The notes under the pieces are model-generated. The model was not told where the DNA came from. It searched no databases and was given only the letters and a program-made list of their open reading frames with translations. A DNA stretch of 64,000 nucleotides, from contig DATGZN010000036.1 in the NCBI GenBank assembly GCA_035297145.1, positions 1 through 64,000 of the forward strand, read 5' to 3'. The translations under genes and the position numbers were made by a program. Below are positions 8,614 through 18,543 of this stretch, piece by piece. The DNA comes from QHXW01 sp035297145. Its GTDB lineage: Bacteria > Acidobacteriota > Terriglobia > Bryobacterales > Bryobacteraceae. How positions within the stretch are numbered: the first letter of the stretch is position 1; the number at the start of each line of letters is the position of its first letter.

Positions 8614-9270
8614 ATGCTTCACGCCATCATCGACTTTCTTCGGACGCTCACCGACCCCGAGCGCCTGATCCAGTTCCTGACCCACTTCGTGACTGGCTGG
8701 TTGGGATACGCGTTGCTGTTCGGAATTGTCTTTTCTGAGACCGGGCTGTTGGTCGGCTTCTTTCTTCCTGGCGACTCTTTGCTGTTTACCGTAGGGGTGG
8801 TCGCGGGTGCGGGTAATCTGAACATATTCATCGTGAATCTGGTGCTCATGGCCGCCGCCATGATTGGGGACAGCACTGGATACCTGATCGGCCGCAAAAC
8901 TGGTCCGCGCATCTTCAACCGTCCCAATTCACACCTGTTCAAGCGGGAGCACCTCATGCGAACCCAGCATTTCTATGAGAAGCACGGCGGCAAAACTATC
9001 ATCTACGCGCGGTTCGTGCCGATCATCAGGACTTTTGCGGCGTTCGTCGCCGGCGTGGCCGAAATGCCGTATCTGCGCTTCCTGCCGTTCAGCATTTGTG
9101 GCGCGGCGGGATGGGTGGCGTTCATGACCACTCTGGGATACACGCTCGGGAAAGTCGCTTTCGTCCGGCAGTATTTCGACAAGGTGGTTTTGTTGATCAT
9201 CGTGATCTCGCTTCTGCCGGCATTTTCGGAAGTGCTGAAAGCGCGCCGCCGGGCGCCAACGGGCGGTTGA
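8614..9270 (+). CDS. DedA family membrane protein (SNARE-associated/VTT domain)
   Basis: 218 aa with several hydrophobic helices. The DedA signatures are visible: FSETGLLVGFFLPGDSLLF near the N-terminus, GDSTGYLIGR, then FVPIIRTFAAFVAG with the conserved arginine, and GAAGWVAF. DedA proteins are inner-membrane proteins linked to lipid-carrier (undecaprenyl phosphate or phospholipid) flipping and proton-motive-force homeostasis. The specific substrate cannot be told here. It sits 11 bp after the PPIase gene, possibly in the same transcript, and before the ATP synthase genes. Confidence 0.9.
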   Translation: MLHAIIDFLRTLTDPERLIQFLTHFVTGWLGYALLFGIVFSETGLLVGFFLPGDSLLFTVGVVAGAGNLNIFIVNLVLMAAAMIGDSTGYLIGRKTGPRIFNRPNSHLFKREHLMRTQHFYEKHGGKTIIYARFVPIIRTFAAFVAGVAEMPYLRFLPFSICGAAGWVAFMTTLGYTLGKVAFVRQYFDKVVLLIIVISLLPAFSEVLKARRRAPTGG

Positions 9271-9295
9271 CGGCCTCGGGCCGATGTGGTAAGTT
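9267..9295 (+). promoter_or_regulatory. Possible sigma-70 promoter of the ATP synthase operon
   Basis: TTGACG (9267-9272), 17-bp spacer and TAAGTT (9290-9295), overlapping the DedA stop. The -35 is close to consensus and the -10 is moderate. It would give a ~35-base leader before the first ATP synthase gene. Confidence 0.35.
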
Positions 9296-9335
9296 CTTTG
9301 GTTCAAGGCATTTCACGGGTTTTCCTTCAATCCAC

Positions 9336-9785
9336 ATGGACCAAACTCTGCACGCTCTCGGCGAAATACTGCTAAAAGCCGTGCCGACCTTTGTTTTGGT
9401 GCTGCTGCTGTATGTATATTTGACGCGCATGTTTTTTCGTCCGCTCGAAAAAGTCCTGAAACAACGCTATGAGGCGACTGAAGGAGCACGGAAGCTGGCG
9501 GATGAAAGTCTGGCGAAGGCTGCGGCGAAGACGGAAGAGTATGATGCGGCGTTGCGTGCGGCGCGTGGCGACGTTTACCAGGAACTGAGCCAGTTGCGGC
9601 GCCAGTTACAGGACGAGAGAACCGCGGCCCTGGAGCAGGCTCGGAAGGAAGCCGACGCGCAAATCGGACAAGCCAAGGCCGAGTTGGCGCAGGAGGTCGC
9701 GCAACTGAAGCAGAACTTGGCGGGCGAAAGCGACGCGCTGGCGACGCAAATTGCGAATTCGGTGCTTAGCCGGAGAGTCGCATGA
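9336..9785 (+). CDS. ATP synthase F0 subunit b'
   Basis: 149 aa. One N-terminal membrane helix (about residues 15-31, FVLVLLLYVYLTRMFF) is followed by a long Ala/Glu/Lys/Gln-rich coiled coil, the standard form of a b-type peripheral stalk subunit. It is the first of two b-type genes. The second overlaps it by four bases (ATGA), so the stalk is probably a b/b' heterodimer, as in photosynthetic and some other bacteria. ATG 9336 lacks a strong Shine-Dalgarno. Confidence 0.85.
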   Translation: MDQTLHALGEILLKAVPTFVLVLLLYVYLTRMFFRPLEKVLKQRYEATEGARKLADESLAKAAAKTEEYDAALRAARGDVYQELSQLRRQLQDERTAALEQARKEADAQIGQAKAELAQEVAQLKQNLAGESDALATQIANSVLSRRVA

Positions 9786-10423
9786 GGGCGCTGGCCCGAT
9801 GCGCCGCGCTGGTTGCGTGCTTGTCATTTGGTGGAACGTGGGAACGAGTCCACGCGCAATCCTCGGCAACGAAGGCGGCGGAGACGGGCCAGTACGAGCC
9901 GGCGACCAAGGGCGAGGCGCAGGCCGAGGGCGTTTCTCCAGTGTGGGCGTGGGCCAATTTCGCCATTCTTGCTGGAGCCCTGGGTTATCTGATCGCAAAG
10001 TATGGCGGACCCTGGTTTGCTGCGCGGTCCACAGCCATCCGCAGAGGAATAGCCGAGGCGGAGGAAATCCGCGCACAGGCCGAGGCCGGGGCCGCTGAAG
10101 TTGATCGCAAACTTGCGGGGCTACAAACGGAAATAGATGCATTAAGGGTTGCGGCGCACCGCGAGCAATCGGCGGAAGGTGAGCGCATTCGCCAGCAGAT
10201 GGCGGCGGATTTGGTGCGTCTCAAGGAACATGCCGCCGGCGAAATCGTGGCGGCGGGAAAAGCAGCGCGATTGGAGTTGAAACGCTACTCGGCTCAGCTG
10301 GCCATCGATCTGGCGGAGCAGAAGATCCGCCGCCAGATGACGCCTGAGGTGCAGAAAGCGTTGATCGAAGGCTTCGCGCGAGACCTGCACCAGCCATCCG
10401 CGTCGCCGTATTTGAAGAAGTAA
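9782..10423 (+). CDS. atpF: ATP synthase F0 subunit b
   Basis: 213 aa. An N-terminal hydrophobic stretch (ALARCAALVACLSFGG, probably a cleaved signal peptide) and a linker are followed by the membrane helix WAWANFAILAGALGYLIAK at about 57-75, then a long alpha-helical stalk ending in AEQKIRRQMTPEVQKALIEGF, which fits delta-subunit contact. It is longer than typical b subunits because of the N-terminal signal-like extension. Translation is coupled to the preceding b' gene by an ATGA overlap. Confidence 0.88.
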   Translation: MRALARCAALVACLSFGGTWERVHAQSSATKAAETGQYEPATKGEAQAEGVSPVWAWANFAILAGALGYLIAKYGGPWFAARSTAIRRGIAEAEEIRAQAEAGAAEVDRKLAGLQTEIDALRVAAHREQSAEGERIRQQMAADLVRLKEHAAGEIVAAGKAARLELKRYSAQLAIDLAEQKIRRQMTPEVQKALIEGFARDLHQPSASPYLKK

Positions 10424-10428
10424 GCTGC

Positions 10429-10977
10429 ATGATTTCGCAAGCCATTGTCACCCGCTACGCGAGCGCCCTGGCGGACGTGATCACCGGTCCGAAGGGCATG
10501 GAGGCAGCCCAAGCCTCGCAGCAATTGCACGCATTTGAAGCTCTGCTGGCGGGATCGGTTGAACTCCGGAACGCGCTGTCTTCTCCGGCCGTCGCGCCGG
10601 CGCGGAAGCGTGCCGTGGTGAAAAATCTGGCTGACCGGCTCGGAGTGGCGCGCATCGTCCGGAACTTTTTGCTGGTATTGACTGACCACCGGCGCCTGGC
10701 GGCTTTAGCTCAGGTGATCGACTCGTTCGAAATCCAGCTCGACGAGCGCTTGGGCTTTGTTCGTGCCAGCCTGCTTACGGCGCGTGAGCTGGACGAGCAC
10801 CAGAAGACCGCGCTGGTGGACGGACTTTCCCGGTTCACGGGCAAGAAAGTGCGGGCACGCTTCGCCGTCGAAACAGATCTGATCGGCGGCGTGGTGGCGC
10901 ACATCGGCTCCACGTTGTACGACGGATCGGTGCGGGGACAGTTGAACAGCTTGGCACGCCGGTTGGCATCGGAGTGA
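10429..10977 (+). CDS. atpH: ATP synthase F1 subunit delta
   Basis: 182 aa, normal length. OSCP/delta family: N-terminal helical domain beginning AIVTRYASALADV, and the C-terminal signature near residues 140-170 (IGGVVAHIGSTLYDGSVRGQLNSL). Delta joins the F1 head to the peripheral stalk. It starts five bases after the b-subunit stop, within the same operon. Confidence 0.93.
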   Translation: MISQAIVTRYASALADVITGPKGMEAAQASQQLHAFEALLAGSVELRNALSSPAVAPARKRAVVKNLADRLGVARIVRNFLLVLTDHRRLAALAQVIDSFEIQLDERLGFVRASLLTARELDEHQKTALVDGLSRFTGKKVRARFAVETDLIGGVVAHIGSTLYDGSVRGQLNSLARRLASE

Positions 10978-11023
10978 CAGGGAACAGGCGGACCTGCCTG
11001 TTTCAGCTAGGGGATTCGCAATT

Positions 11024-12557
<1,534 letters not shown>

Positions 12558-12565
<8 letters not shown>

Positions 12566-13421
12566 TCTGATCGACATTCGCCGGCGCATCCGGTCGGTTC
12601 GCAACACGCAGCAGATTACCAAGGCCATGAAAATGGTCTCGGCTGCCAAGCTGCGGCGAGCGCAGGACCAGGTGCTTTCGGCGCGACCCTACGCGGCGCT
12701 GCTGCGGAAGGTGCTGGCAAATCTCGCGGTGGCTGTGGGCGCCGACGATAGTGCGTCGTCCAATCCTCTGCTGGCCCGGCGGCCAGAGCACCGCGTTCTG
12801 CTTCTGTTGTTCACGAGTGATACGGGCCTGGCGGGAGCGTTCAACACCAACCTGATCAAGGCTGCGCAGAAGTTCTTGGAGGATCACACAGACGGCGAGA
12901 CCGAGATCGAGGCAGTGGGCAGGAAGGGGCGGGATTTCTTTCGCAAACGCGGCGTCCGGTTAGTGGCCGAGCACATCGGTGTGTTGGGCAAGCCGCGCTT
13001 CGATTACGCGGCGGGCATTGCGCGAAAGGCGATTGAGCGCTTCCGCGCGGGCGAGATTGATGCCGTCTACATCCTGAACAACGAATTCAAGAGCATGGTG
13101 GCGCAGCGTCTGGCGATTTCGCGTCTGCTGCCGGTCGAACTGCCGGAGCACGCCGAGATCGTGGACTACATTTTCGAGCAGCCGCCCAACCAGATGCTGG
13201 AAAGTGTTCTGCCGCGCTTTGTTGAGACGGAAGTCTATCGGTCGATGCTGGAAACCGCGGCCGCCTACCATGCCGCGCGCATGATGGCGATGGACTCCGC
13301 AACGACCAACGCCGGCAAGGTGATCGATACCCTCACGCTATACATGAACCGGGTCCGGCAGGCGAGTATCACGAAGCAGATCATCGAAGTGGTCAGTGGC
13401 GCGGCGGCGTCGGAGGAGTGA
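12558..13421 (+). CDS. atpG: ATP synthase F1 subunit gamma
   Basis: 287 aa, the rotor shaft of F1. The N-terminus LIDIRRRIRSVRNTQQITKAMKMV and the C-terminal MDSATTNAGKVIDTLTLYMNRVRQ (interrupted for brevity: MDSATTNAGKVID, then NRVRQASITKQI) are the two helices of the central coiled coil. Length is normal. The gap to atpD (13422-13504) carries ttaggtgttaggtgccaggt, a short tandem-like string and nothing else clear. Confidence 0.95.
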
Positions 13422-13504
13422 GAAAAGCAGTTTTAGGTGTTAGGTGCCAGGTGTCAGCCTGCATGGGCTGCGCCTGACGGAGCATAGACGGAGTCATTAA
13501 CATC

Positions 13505-14956
13505 ATGGCAACAGCAACATCGGTAATCGGTAAAGTGGTGCAGGTGGCGGGGCCGGCGGTTGATTGCGAGTTTCCCGAAGGCCAGATCCCGGAGGTCTAC
13601 ACGGCCATTCGCATCACCAGCGAAGGCTTCACGGTTCCGGATCCCATCGATATTATTTGTGAAGCCCAGCAACATATCGGCGAAGGGCGCGTGCGCACCA
13701 TTTCGCTGAAGCCGACGGAGGGCCTGGTGCGCGGCATGCGCGCGGAGAGCCTGGGGCACCCGGTGATGGTGCCGGTGGGTAAGGAAACGCTGGGGCGTGT
13801 GATGAACGTGATTGGCGAGCCAGTGGATAAGATGGGGCCGATCAACGCCAAGCAGCTTTATCCCATTCACCGGGCGGCACCGTCGTTCGAGGATCAGTCA
13901 ACCAAGCTCGAAATGTTCGAGACCGGCATCAAGGTCGTGGACCTGATCGAGCCATACCTGCGCGGCGGAAAGATCGGCCTATTCGGCGGTGCGGGCGTGG
14001 GCAAGACGGTCATCATTCAGGAGCTCATCAACAATATCGCCATGAAGCACGGCGGCGTGTCGGTGTTCGCCGGCGTGGGCGAGCGCACGCGCGAAGGCAA
14101 CGACCTGTGGCTCGAGATGCAGGAATCGGGCGTGATCGATCCGCACGACTGGAAGAAGTCCAAGTGCGCGCTGGTCTACGGTCAGATGACCGAGCCTCCC
14201 GGGGCCCGATTGCGCGTGGGACTGACGGGTCTCACGGTAGCCGAATACTTCCGCGACGAAGAAGGCCAGGACGTGCTGTTGTTCATCGACAATATTTTCC
14301 GGTTCACGCAAGCAGGCTCGGAGGTTTCCGCGCTGCTGGGACGGATGCCCTCAGCCGTGGGGTACCAGCCGAACCTGGCGACCGAGATGGGTGAATTGCA
14401 GGAGCGTATCACGTCCACGAAAAAAGGCTCCATTACTTCGGTGCAGGCGATCTTTGTACCGGCGGACGATTATACTGATCCCGCGCCCGCCACGGCTTTC
14501 GCACACCTCGACGCAACAACGAATCTTTCGCGCGCCATCGTCGAGTTGGGGATCTACCCTGCGGTGGATCCCCTGGCATCCACGTCACGCATTCTGGATG
14601 CGCGCATCATTGGCCAGGATCACTACGATACCGCGCAGGCGGTGAAGGGAGTATTGCAGCGCTACAAGGATCTTCAGGACATCATCGCCATTCTCGGCAT
14701 TGACGAGTTGTCGGATGAAGACAAGCTCGCGGTGGCGCGAGCCCGCAAGATCCAGCGGTTCCTGTCGCAACCGTTCCACGTTGCCGAGCAGTTCACCGGG
14801 CTACCCGGGAAGTATGTAAAGCTGGCGGACACGATTCGTGGATTCCGAGAGATTGTGGAAGGCAAGCACGACGACCTTCCCGAGCAGGCGTTCTATCTGC
14901 AGGGCACCATCGATGACGTGATCGAGCGCGCCAAGACCATGAAGGCTGCGGCGTAG
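13505..14956 (+). CDS. atpD: ATP synthase F1 subunit beta
   Basis: 483 aa, the catalytic F1 subunit. Walker A GGAGVGKTVIIQE lies near residues 160-172, the catalytic GERTREGNDL near 190, the Walker B strand VLLFIDNIFRF near 255, and the signature PAVDPLASTSR near 350. It is complete and two bases before atpC. Confidence 0.97.
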   Translation: MATATSVIGKVVQVAGPAVDCEFPEGQIPEVYTAIRITSEGFTVPDPIDIICEAQQHIGEGRVRTISLKPTEGLVRGMRAESLGHPVMVPVGKETLGRVMNVIGEPVDKMGPINAKQLYPIHRAAPSFEDQSTKLEMFETGIKVVDLIEPYLRGGKIGLFGGAGVGKTVIIQELINNIAMKHGGVSVFAGVGERTREGNDLWLEMQESGVIDPHDWKKSKCALVYGQMTEPPGARLRVGLTGLTVAEYFRDEEGQDVLLFIDNIFRFTQAGSEVSALLGRMPSAVGYQPNLATEMGELQERITSTKKGSITSVQAIFVPADDYTDPAPATAFAHLDATTNLSRAIVELGIYPAVDPLASTSRILDARIIGQDHYDTAQAVKGVLQRYKDLQDIIAILGIDELSDEDKLAVARARKIQRFLSQPFHVAEQFTGLPGKYVKLADTIRGFREIVEGKHDDLPEQAFYLQGTIDDVIERAKTMKAAA

Positions 14957-14957
14957 C

Positions 14958-15362
14958 ATGGCCGAGGCGTTTCAACTCGAGGTGGCCACGCCCGAGCGGC
15001 TGATTGTCGAGGAGCGCGTGACCGAGGCTCAGGTGCCGGCGCGGAACGGCTATCTCGGTGTGCTTGCCGGACACGCGCCGCTGGTTTCGGAGTTGCAGAG
15101 CGGCGTTCTGAGCTACGTGACGGATGGCCGTACTCGCTATCTCGCCATACACCGTGGTTTCGTCGAGGTGCTTCCGGACCATGTGCGCGTGCTGGCTGAT
15201 ATCGGCGAGCGTGCGGAAGAGATCGATGTGGCGCGCGCCCAGGCCGCGCTCGATCGATCGCAGAAAGCCCTTGAGGATCCGCATGTAAACGTAGATCCCG
15301 CGGCGGCGTTAGCTGAGATGCAGCGAGCGCAAGCGCGGTTGGAAGCCGCCGCAAAGCGGTAA
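14958..15362 (+). CDS. atpC: ATP synthase F1 subunit epsilon
   Basis: 134 aa. N-terminal beta sandwich (FQLEVATPERLIVEERVTEA, LGVLAGHAPLVSEL) and C-terminal two-helix domain (ARAQAALDRSQKAL). Connects gamma to the c-ring and can inhibit ATP hydrolysis. It is the last gene of the operon; subunits a and c (atpB, atpE) are not in this window and must be encoded elsewhere. Confidence 0.94.
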   Translation: MAEAFQLEVATPERLIVEERVTEAQVPARNGYLGVLAGHAPLVSELQSGVLSYVTDGRTRYLAIHRGFVEVLPDHVRVLADIGERAEEIDVARAQAALDRSQKALEDPHVNVDPAAALAEMQRAQARLEAAAKR

Positions 15363-15386
15363 CGGCAAAGAGTACAATAGGACATT

Positions 15387-15464
15387 CGGGCCGTGGCGCA
15401 GCCTGGCTAGCGCGCTTGCTTGGGGTGCAAGAGGTCCCGGGTTCAAATCCCGGCGGCCCGACCA
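15387..15464 (+). tRNA. tRNA-Pro (anticodon GGG)
   Basis: Acceptor strands CGGGCCG (15387-15393) and CGGCCCG (15454-15460) pair perfectly, with discriminator A and encoded CCA at 15462-15464. The anticodon stem CTTGC/GCAAG encloses the loop TTGGGGT, anticodon GGG, which reads CCC/CCU proline codons. The T-arm is CCGGG-TTCAAAT-CCCGG. A -10-like TACAAT lies at 15373-15378, 8 bases before the gene. A 33-bp piece of this gene is repeated exactly 800 bp downstream. Confidence 0.95.
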
Positions 15465-15553
15465 GCGGAGTCAGAGACTTACAGACAGGGGCTTGCGGAG
15501 TTGGCCCGTCTGGAGTCCATTTGGCGTCCAAGTTTGGACGCCGTGAGCAGTGT

Positions 15554-15877
15554 ATGGACAACGCCCAAAACGAACGCATTGTGAAGACTCCAGACGTGTG
15601 TGGAGGTAAGACCCGCATCGCTGGCCACCGCGTTCGAGTACTCGACATTGTAATCTGGCATGAGCACCAGGGCATGACTCCAGACGAGATCGTCGCTCAC
15701 ATTCCCTCGATCACACTAGCCGACGTCCATACAGCGCTCGCCTACTACTTTGAACACCTCGACGAGATCCAAGAGGAGATGCGGGCGGAACGCGCACTCG
15801 AAGAGAAGATGCGGCCACAGCATCCTTCCCCGGTCAAAGAAAAGCTGCGCCAGGAGCATGTCGAAGAAGCATCCTAA
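15554..15877 (+). CDS. DUF433 family antitoxin-like protein
   Basis: 107 aa. The N-terminal half (RIVKTPDVCGGKTRIAGHRV, then MTPDEIVAHIPSITLADVHTAL and YYFEHLDEI) is a DUF433 domain, a small winged-helix-like fold usually encoded directly before a DUF5615 or PIN-like toxin and taken to be its antitoxin. The charged C-terminal tail (about 75-107) would be the toxin-neutralising part by analogy. I start at ATG 15554, because a longer reading would run back through the tRNA gene. The DUF5615 gene begins three bases after the stop. Confidence 0.8.
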   Translation: MDNAQNERIVKTPDVCGGKTRIAGHRVRVLDIVIWHEHQGMTPDEIVAHIPSITLADVHTALAYYFEHLDEIQEEMRAERALEEKMRPQHPSPVKEKLRQEHVEEAS

Positions 15878-15880
15878 CGG

Positions 15881-16210
15881 ATGTCGATCCGATTTCATTT
15901 GGACGAGAACGTATCGAGTAGCATCGCGGCTGGTCTTCGCAGTCGCGGTATTGACGTGACGACGGCTTTCGAGGCGGGCCTCTCTGGAGTTGACGACCCG
16001 GCGCAACTTGCATTCGCTACCTCGACAGGACGGATCTTTGTGACGCATGATGCCGACTATCTTCGGCTTCACAGCGAAGGAGTAGCCCATGCTGGAATCG
16101 CCTATTGCCGACAGGGTACGTTGTCCATCGGAGAGATAATTAGAAGCCTGACGCTGATCCACGATCTGTTAACAGAGGAAGAGATGGTGAGCAAGATCGA
16201 ATACCTCTAG
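15881..16210 (+). CDS. DUF5615 PIN-like toxin
   Basis: 109 aa. The N-terminus IRFHLDENVSSSIAAGLRSR carries the D-E-N acidic motif of DUF5615 (Mut7-C/PIN-like) proteins. A second acidic motif, VTHDADYL, is near residues 65-72, as in PIN-fold nucleases. With the DUF433 gene just upstream this is a VapBC-like toxin-antitoxin pair. The RNA target is unknown; an active nuclease is inferred, not shown. The stop is five bases before the downstream copy of the tRNA-Pro segment. Confidence 0.8.
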   Translation: MSIRFHLDENVSSSIAAGLRSRGIDVTTAFEAGLSGVDDPAQLAFATSTGRIFVTHDADYLRLHSEGVAHAGIAYCRQGTLSIGEIIRSLTLIHDLLTEEEMVSKIEYL

Positions 16211-16248
16211 ACGCATTGCTTGGGGTGCAAGAGGTCCCGGGTTCAAAT

Positions 16249-16961
16249 ACGGCATTTCCTTTCGGGATCAAAACAGAAGGCTGATTGTGCTCAAAAATGT
16301 GCACAAAATCGTTCAACTCGCCCTCTCTGTGTTCGAAACTCCCCGCTTGTTCGCTTGCCGGTCCAACTTGGCGAGCGCCTCGCGTATCATTCCGAGCTTC
16401 GCCTGACTGTACAGCTTGAAGACTCTGCGTCGCCCTGTCTTAGCATTTGCGTGACCATGTGATCGGCCACGCCGCCCGCGCTCAACCTGGAGTCACGGGC
16501 CGACAAGCAGGTCGAAATCTCGACCGAAGAGGTGCGAAGACGACAGAGAGCGCGGTTGACTGATTCGGTGGCGTTGATCCTCGGTTCAGATCGGTGTGGC
16601 AGATCGTCGTCTTGGACACAATCCATTTCATATGGGTCTACTCGCGAGCAAGTGGCTGGTGGTCGCGCTTAAGAGACTGCCCTAAAGGCTAAGGCTTTCG
16701 TTACGAACATTGGATGCTCGATTCAGTTGTCGTTACCAAGCCGCTTTGGACCAGCGTTTCGCGCCGTAATACCAGGACGCGGGATATGGCCAGTGAAGTT
16801 AGTTCCCAGCACACTCGATAATGCCGGCCGCACGTCCGGCACTCGTAGGGGGCCGTGTGCGGGCCACATGGGCGCTGTGTGCATCAACCTGCACCAGAGA
16901 TCGGCTATTCGGTCTTGGGTCGGCTTCATCGGTCCACATTCCTTCCCCGAGAAGGTGATCT
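16249..16961. other. 713-bp region with no recognisable gene
   Basis: Open frames here are short and have neither a Shine-Dalgarno nor a recognisable family. A 79-codon minus-strand frame at 16387-16626 is Ser/Arg-rich and uninformative. The stretch follows the partial tRNA-Pro copy and may be eroded mobile or foreign DNA, but no transposase remnant is visible. Confidence 0.5.
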
Positions 16962-17198
16962 CTAAAGGCGGGTGGCTTTGTGAGCTTCGCGCTCAGACTC
17001 GTTCAGTGCGCGCGACCATTCGTGGGCCTGCTTTTCGGCCTCCGCTTTCGCCACTCCATACCGCTCCTGAATTCGCCCGACCAATTGATCCTTGTTGCCG
17101 GCGATCGTTTCCCAGTCATTGTCCGTGAGTTTGCCCCAGCGCTCGCGCGCAGAGCCGGCGAACCGCTTCCATTTGCCTTCGATTTGATCCCAATTCAT
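16962..17198 (-). CDS. CsbD family stress protein
   Basis: 78 aa. MNWDQIEGKWKRFAGSARER is the CsbD start, with the repeated pattern WGKLTDNDWETIAGNKDQLVGRIQERYG. CsbD-like proteins are small, hydrophilic and induced by general stress in many bacteria; their molecular role is unclear. ATG 17198 is chosen over a longer frame because GGAGAAAAC sits just before it and the family starts here. It is divergent from the Gln-rich gene. Confidence 0.85.
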   Translation of the reverse strand: MNWDQIEGKWKRFAGSARERWGKLTDNDWETIAGNKDQLVGRIQERYGVAKAEAEKQAHEWSRALNESEREAHKATRL

Positions 17199-17476
17199 GT
17201 TTTCTCCTACTGGACGATTCTCAAGAACGAAGCTGCCGTTCCGGTCTCTCAACGTAACTTACCCATGGCACGTCTGGCGCCGTTTGAATTCTGAAAGGCT
17301 TACTGGACTAGGACACCGCGAGGCGCCGCATCCGGCCTCTTCTCCCAACCGAATGTGCATGCCCAAAGCAAATTATGCACCTATCGGTGCTGTCCTATCC
17401 TGTATCTCCTCATCGCGCCGGATGGGACGGTGTACGAGACAAGGGCAGAGGCGGCGGAACATTGTTAAAGGCGGAC

Positions 17477-17492
17477 TGGCCGTCCGCGTGCA
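17477..17492 (+). promoter_or_regulatory. Possible sigma-54 promoter of the Gln-rich gene
   Basis: CTGGCCGTCCGCGTGCA has GG (17478-17479) and GC (17490-17491) spaced by ten bases, with TGGC and TGCA cores. The predicted start lies just before the Shine-Dalgarno at 17511. Weaker than the sites at 38087 and 45243. The rest of 17199-17526 holds no gene. Confidence 0.3.
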
Positions 17493-17526
17493 CATCCTAA
17501 TGATGACCTTGAAGGAGTCGATTACT

Positions 17527-18543
17527 ATGCAATTTGTTCGAGCTACCAGTACCGCTACCCTGTTTCTGCTTTTCGGGATGATTGTCCCTGCGTACGCGCA
17601 GCATGAAAAACAGAACGAAAAAGAGGCAAAGCCAGAGAAGCAGGCCGCACAACAGCAGCGCCCGCAGCAGGAACGGGCCCAACAGCCTAAGCAACAGCAA
17701 CAGGCCCAACAGACTCATCAACAGCAACCGCAACACCAACAGGCCCAGCAAACTCATCAACAGCAGCCGAAGCAGCAACAGGCCCAGCAAACTCATCAAC
17801 AGCAGCCGAAGCAGCAACAGGCCCAGCAGACTCATCAACAGCAGCCGAAGCAACAACAGGCTCAGCAGACTCATCAACAGCAGCCGAAGCAGCAACAGGC
17901 TCAGCAGACTCATCAACAGCAGCCGAAGCAGCAACAGGCCCAGCAGACCCATCAACAGCAGCCGAAGCAGCAACAGGCTCAGCAGACTCATCAACGCCAG
18001 CCGAAGCAGCAACAGGCTCAGCAGACTCATCAACAGCAGCCGAAGCAACAACAGGCCCAGCAGACTCAGCAACAGAGGCCGCAACAACAGGCACAACGTT
18101 CCGAGCAAGGCCAGCAACAACAGCAACCGCAGCGTACGCGGCAGCAAGCAGTCGCGTGGCAACAGCAGCGGGGATGGCAGCAGCAGGGCGGCTGGCAGGG
18201 GCATAGTACATGGCAGCAGGATCGTGCTCAACACTGGGATAGCGATCATCGCACCTGGGCCCAGCGTGGTGGCTATGGCGGTTACTACATTCCTGAGTCC
18301 CAATTCAATCTCGATTTCGGGATGGAACACGGGTTCCGAATGCACGGCCTCCCCACCATCTATATGGGGTATCCGCGCTTCTCGTATGGCGGTTTTTCGT
18401 TTCTGCTGGTGGATCCCTACCCGGAGTCCTGGGCAGAGAACTGGTACGACACCGATGACCTGTACATTGGTTATGACAACGGGTACTACCTTTACGATCG
18501 CAGCTATCCCGGCATGGCACTCGCGATCACTGTCTCGCTGTAG
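17527..18543 (+). CDS. Secreted Gln-rich tandem-repeat protein with aromatic C-terminal domain
   Basis: 338 aa. An N-terminal signal peptide (about 1-22, ending PAYAQ) is followed by a Gln/Lys/Glu stretch. Nine copies of a 13-residue unit, THQQQPKQQQAQQ, run about residues 63-179, then a Gln/Trp-rich part leads to a C-terminal domain of about 85 residues rich in Tyr, Gly and Phe (VDPYPESWAENWY, DDLYIGYDNGYYLYDR). The C-terminal part looks folded and recurs in acidobacterial exported proteins; no function is assigned. ATG 17527 has GAAGGAG nine bases upstream. Copy number of the unit is likely to vary between strains. Confidence 0.8.
   Translation: MQFVRATSTATLFLLFGMIVPAYAQHEKQNEKEAKPEKQAAQQQRPQQERAQQPKQQQQAQQTHQQQPQHQQAQQTHQQQPKQQQAQQTHQQQPKQQQAQQTHQQQPKQQQAQQTHQQQPKQQQAQQTHQQQPKQQQAQQTHQQQPKQQQAQQTHQRQPKQQQAQQTHQQQPKQQQAQQTQQQRPQQQAQRSEQGQQQQQPQRTRQQAVAWQQQRGWQQQGGWQGHSTWQQDRAQHWDSDHRTWAQRGGYGGYYIPESQFNLDFGMEHGFRMHGLPTIYMGYPRFSYGGFSFLLVDPYPESWAENWYDTDDLYIGYDNGYYLYDRSYPGMALAITVSL
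17713..18063 (+). repeat. Nine tandem 39-bp repeats inside the Gln-rich gene
   Basis: Nine 39-bp units starting ACTCATCAACAGCAGCCG, differing by a few third-position and one CAG-to-CGC change, then a decayed tenth unit. Since 39 is divisible by three, every frame stays open through the array, which creates long false frames on both strands. No unique spacers, so it is not a CRISPR array. Confidence 0.92.

Larger units (their letters stand above)
15416..16248 (+). repeat. 800-bp unit bounded by a 33-bp direct repeat of tRNA-Pro
   Basis: Bases 15416-15448 (anticodon stem to T-loop of tRNA-Pro) are repeated perfectly at 16216-16248. The downstream copy lacks the acceptor stem, D-arm and 3' end, so it is not a functional tRNA. 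Between the copies lie only the DUF433 and DUF5615 genes. This resembles attL/attR around a tRNA-integrated element, but no integrase is present in the 800 bp. Confidence 0.8.

Noticed and set aside
15416..15553. N-terminal extension of the DUF433 protein through the tRNA-Pro gene
   Set aside because: The frame runs through the tRNA; the family starts at about ATG 15554.
17265..17281. Sigma-54-like site TGGCACGTCTGGCGC, readable in both directions
   Set aside because: The -12 half is poor on both strands, and it is far from the plus-strand start.
17713..18063. CRISPR-like array
   Set aside because: The 39-bp units are contiguous without unique spacers and lie inside a coding frame.
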